Assembly: GCA_903813345.2 (NCBI GenBank)
Contig: CAIIXF020000007.1
Span: 5,957,730 to 6,021,729 of the forward strand
Direction: 5' to 3'
Source: Owenia fusiformis
Lineage: Eukaryota; Annelida; Polychaeta; Sabellida; Oweniidae
DNA length: 64,000 bases
In this document: piece by piece, positions 60,455 through 64,000 of the stretch
How positions within the stretch are numbered: the first letter of the stretch is position 1
Layout of the letters: the number at the start of each line of letters is the position of its first letter
The notes under the pieces: model-generated
The model's database searches: none
The model's input: only the letters and a program-made list of their open reading frames with translations
Told to the model about the DNA's origin: nothing
Translations under genes and position numbers: made by a program

Positions 60455-61682
60455 CTGCAATTTGTACAAAATCCAATCATAAAAGATGTGTAATATCCTG
60501 TCACACCTAATTGAATTAAGCATCACTTTACATTACATCTTACGAATGTTTTCTGTCAGCTTTCTTCCTGTAACTTGTTAAACAACATATTGGCAAATGG
60601 TGATTGGGTTCCATGTATGACAGTGGAGACCAATGAATTCCTCTAAAGCTGTTTTATCCCACACTTTCAACTCTTCAATCATGCAAATCTTTCCCTGAAG
60701 GACATTCATCACAAGAAAGCCGAAGACAGAAAGCCGGAAAACGTTGATTAATCGAGGTCTGAACAAAACAAAGTAATAGCAAATGAGATTAAAATTCCTG
60801 GTCCGACACGTACCCGTGACTGGTTTTGCTTTAACAACACCAATACTGATGTCACATTTGAGGGGCTTTGTTACAAGACAGACGAGTGGTCGTTACAAAT
60901 GATACGATGTTAACACAGGGTAATCTAAGAAGGAGTATTTTACCATGAAAATCCTACCCATTATCAGTAGTTTTATTGCCTCAATAATTACACGCAATTT
61001 TTGATTAACTTTGTAGCTAATAAGATAGAATGCTTCAACGGTATTTCTATGATGCAATCAGTCAATGACAACATGAATGGATGGACATAATAAATGGAAA
61101 TAATAATTTCCACCCCGCCTACTATGATATAACAACCGATAGGAAATTCCCGTTTTACATAGAAAGGAAAGAACTTGTGCATTCACATTTTGTTGGATCA
61201 CATTGGTACGTTAAATGCCATATCTAATAAAAAGCGTGTGACAAACATGATTCTGATATAGTCGAAACCTCTCATCTTCAACGTCGACTTCGAAGTAGAT
61301 TATAACATGAAGTTAGAGCTACTGTAACCATTTGAATCAAGACGGCTTATCCACGCAAAGATGCCTATGAGGGACAGATAAAGCCGTGATTACCCACGAT
61401 GAGCAAACATCGTAAAATCCTTAGTTTATTACAAGGGAATTCGTGCTATCTTGTCTCCCGTTTTGCTAGATGGCGTCTTTATTTTCATCCTCTAGCTATT
61501 TAATCGGAAACTGAAATATTTAATTCACCCTAGTATATGGGAATATAATCGGGTGTATTAACATCACTTTTTTCACACTCAAACTCGCATAAGCATCGAA
61601 ACTGTAACTGTTGAATTCTCAGAAGTAACTTGAGAGTATAAAAACAAAATTTAGGGGGATTGAGACTGAGAGGATGTTTTAC
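60455..61682 (-). other. Chitin synthase intron
   Basis: 1.2-kb intron with a GTAAAA donor and an AATTGCAG acceptor on the minus strand. Nothing recognised inside. Confidence 0.8.
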
Positions 61683-61818
61683 CTGTGCCTATGGGGTGAA
61701 TACGCCCACACGCAGCACCGACCTTCTTGTTTTTCTTCATCCTATCTACAAGCAGTTTCACTGACTCTGCATTGAAGTCAATATCCCCATCTAGAGTCAG
61801 TATATACGTATTCTCCGC
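61683..61818 (-). CDS. Chitin synthase exon: catalytic DGD motif
   Basis: 136-bp exon, TCTTTGCAG acceptor and GTAAAA donor on the minus strand; begins in phase 0, ends in phase 1. It encodes AENTYILTLDGDIDFNAES, with the DGD motif that coordinates the divalent metal and the nucleotide sugar in family 2 glycosyltransferases, followed by LLVDRMKKNKKVGAACGRIH and PIGTG. Both flanking joins keep the frame. Confidence 0.95.
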
Positions 61819-62805
61819 CTGCAAAGACATTAGACATGTTAGCCGCCGCATTAAAGTGATTTCCTATTTCATCTGCCTATTTAGATGTTGACTAATTTAC
61901 TTATTTTAACGGTTTGTGTAAAGAGTCCCGCACTGCAAATCAATTTCAAAAATGTTTGTAGACATTCCTGCCTTTACAATGTTATTTATTTTCTGCTAAC
62001 ACTAGGATTAAATAAGGACACATGATACATGTACAGGATGTCCCGAAAGTATGACCCCCCTAGGCAGACATATACCAGTGTCTTCATAGTATGTGCCATA
62101 TATCATTTTAAGGCTCCAAAGTTACATTGACACGCCATGTATCATGGTTCAACTCTCAAATGTGAAAATATTACAAGTATTTCATAATTTAGTATTTGGC
62201 CAAAATTAGGTTCAATTTTAAACAAAATCACCAGGCAATATTTGTCCTCCCATGGAATTTTGATAGCAGCAATTCTGTTAGGGTCGGATGGATATTGAGT
62301 TTGAAAAAGAGAACGTTTAGGGTAGATTCTCAATGGAAACTCTTCCAAAGTGTCTAAAAAGGTTTAAAGAGGATTCCAAAATTCCACACCCCTATTTGAA
62401 GGACTTTTAAGGTCATATGTGAGAAGAATTGTTTCTGTTAACATGGCCAAAGGAGGACACATTGACTAGTAATGCAGTGTGACATTGAGCTTCATTTTGG
62501 CCAACACTAAATTTTAAAATGACCGTAACTCTTTCCCATTTGAGAGTTCAACCATGATACTTGGCAAATCAATGAAACGTTTGATAAACTTTAAAATGAT
62601 ATTTGACACATACTATGGCGACATTGGTATATGTCTGCCTATGCTAGGGGCATACTTTTGGGACACCCTTTGCCTTTCTGGTTAATGTGATCACATTTAC
62701 CTTCATGGATGGGAAAATTTCTAAGAGAGGTGTGTGCAGGGCTGAGGGAGTAATTTTATTCCGTATTTTTCAAAGGTATAGGGATTATATGGGGGTTAAT
62801 AATAC
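61819..62805 (-). other. Chitin synthase intron holding a MITE
   Basis: 987-bp intron with a GTATTA donor on the minus strand, two thirds of it occupied by the inverted-repeat element at 62034-62670. Confidence 0.85.
62034..62670. mobile_element. About 640-bp MITE, Tc1/mariner-like ends
   Basis: CAGGATGTCCCGAAAGTATG on the left and the near complement of that on the right; the inverted match runs about 80 bp and includes AGGCAGACATATACCA. TA precedes the left end (62032-62033); the right flank is not a clean TA. The 68-codon open frame on the minus strand (62142-62348) has no transposase features. The arms differ at about one base in ten, so the copy is not recent. Confidence 0.8.
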
Positions 62806-62979
62806 CTGTGCTCGTTGGACATAGTTCATGTGCTTGTAGATCCTGCTTCGTTGGGCAATATGACTGAGCTGGTCATTTGACGTCTTGTTTCGCTTGTGCA
62901 TATCACTGGGGTTGTAATATATTGTATCTTCCGTGTTCCCCAGTAGTCTATACCCAAGTAGATAGTACATGTACATCAC
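62806..62979 (-). CDS. Chitin synthase exon: N-terminal side of the catalytic domain
   Basis: 174-bp exon, CATATTTTAG acceptor and GTATTA donor on the minus strand, phase 0 at both ends, 58 residues. It begins VMYMYYLLGYRLLG, matching the conserved QVMYMYYLLG-type segment of animal chitin synthases, and ends MNYVQRAQ, which leads directly into AENTYILTLDGD. The first codon is GTG inside an exon, not a start. The gene continues to the right beyond the window. Confidence 0.92.
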
Positions 62980-64000
62980 CTAAAATATGAAAAATTTGCT
63001 ATTAATGTCACTTCACTCGAAATATCAACATACAGTGATTATAAAAGGATGACATCAAAAAGTAGCATTTAGTGTAGAACAGGCGAACACCATTAGCATT
63101 GCATCATACTGATTACATATAATCACGGACTTCTGCGTTGCTAGTGTTGCTTTTGTATTTTAGCGTTTGTATTTTAACAGAATATTGTGTCGTTAACTAA
63201 ACTGTGTTTATTAATTTTTCAAAAAAAGTAAAAACAGTGACTCTCAATTAAGAATCAGCAATTTTCAGGCGAGTCCGTGTAGAAGTGAATATAAACTCGC
63301 AATCTGATTGGCTTGACGTTCATGAAGAAAATTCAAATAATCTAACCAATCACAACCATTGGCACATTAAACGCTACTTCCAAACCAAAATTCAGATGGA
63401 AATTGCAGATTTCTGGTAGTCGGATCACTCTTTGAAATATCAAATCTCGTGAAGAAAATATATAATCTAATGGTATAAAGTCTACAAAATGCCTATAAAA
63501 TCCTGAGATGAGAAAGCATGGACTGAAAGTATCGTAGTATGTCACTTATTTCTCTGTACAAAGTATTAAAAGCACACAAAACATTTTAATTAAGGATAAA
63601 TTTACACAGTAATTTTACCCACACTGTTACATTAATACATTGTTACAACCTATATATAGTAAAGGCATGTTAACCCATCTAATTAAAAACCAAATATTCC
63701 GCCTCAACAGCTGTCATCAAGACATCATGTGTCTCAATTATGTATGTGTACATTTGTATATTATTACTTGGTATCGTATATCATATCTTGAAGACGTGAT
63801 CAGTGGATACCACTACACAATTATACCGACAATTATACTCAAGTGTAATTATAGTAGTAAATATTTTATTCAATGTCCAACCTTAGAATAACGTCATATA
63901 CCTCGTGGCTAAAAAGAAAGGTACCTCTGATTTATTAAGACTTAGCTATTTCCTTTGATTAACCAGTACAACGCCTCGCAAATATAACAGTAATATTTAG
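62980..64000 (-). other. Chitin synthase intron or upstream sequence
   Basis: No further chitin synthase exon was recognised before the window edge. Short open frames here show no conserved motif. Confidence 0.5.

Noticed and set aside
62142-62348. 68-codon frame inside the chitin synthase intron
   Set aside because: Lies inside a MITE and shows no transposase motif.

Overview
The window is AT-rich animal nuclear DNA. Coding exons are few and small and are bounded by GT/AG splice sites. Introns and intergenic stretches are packed with transposon debris. The one gene that can be followed well encodes an animal-type chitin synthase, and a second is a calcitonin-receptor-like class B GPCR. Together with the repeat style (many short terminal-inverted-repeat elements, minisatellites, CR1/jockey- and L1/Tx1-like LINE pieces) this suggests a marine lophotrochozoan, most likely a bivalve mollusc. 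That assignment is inference; no species-level marker was seen.

Layout. At 1-13,042 a stretch of about 1.75 kb is present twice in direct orientation. The left copy (1-7,204) carries a 5.45-kb LTR retrotransposon of Ty3/Gypsy, Gmr1-like type, read on the minus strand; the right copy (11,305-13,042) keeps the empty target site. Between the copies lies a repeat element (8,291-11,239) made largely of a roughly 145-bp satellite, with another inverted-repeat element nested in it. At 14,482-14,671 and 22,213-22,672, minus strand, are two exons of one class B GPCR whose splice phases fit. The 7.5-kb intron between them holds a 5'-truncated LINE, a 1.6-kb inverted-repeat element with a nested repeat, and a CATACCTGCCAAC-ended element filled with a CTACCG minisatellite. 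At 23,530-25,360 is a CR1/jockey-like LINE interrupted by a fragment of another LINE.

From 25,360 to 56,400 no gene was recognised. This stretch holds a degenerate tandem repeat (27,240-28,110), nested small DNA transposons (33,336-34,510), a 4.6-kb foldback element (37,286-41,870) with a central minisatellite inverted about its axis, further small elements (45,853-46,011, 47,917-48,179, 54,811-55,141), a 2.27-kb element with subterminal AACGAAGC motifs (48,624-50,889) and two minisatellites (47,040-47,640, 51,340-51,635).

At 56,444-62,979, minus strand, are the last four exons of the chitin synthase: the catalytic core motifs, the transmembrane region and the C-terminal tail. The 5' part of that gene, including any N-terminal myosin-like domain as found in some mollusc chitin synthases, lies beyond the right edge. 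The GPCR likewise runs off or continues in sequence not recognised here: only its hormone-binding ectodomain and first membrane helix are visible. The two host genes have no evident functional link.
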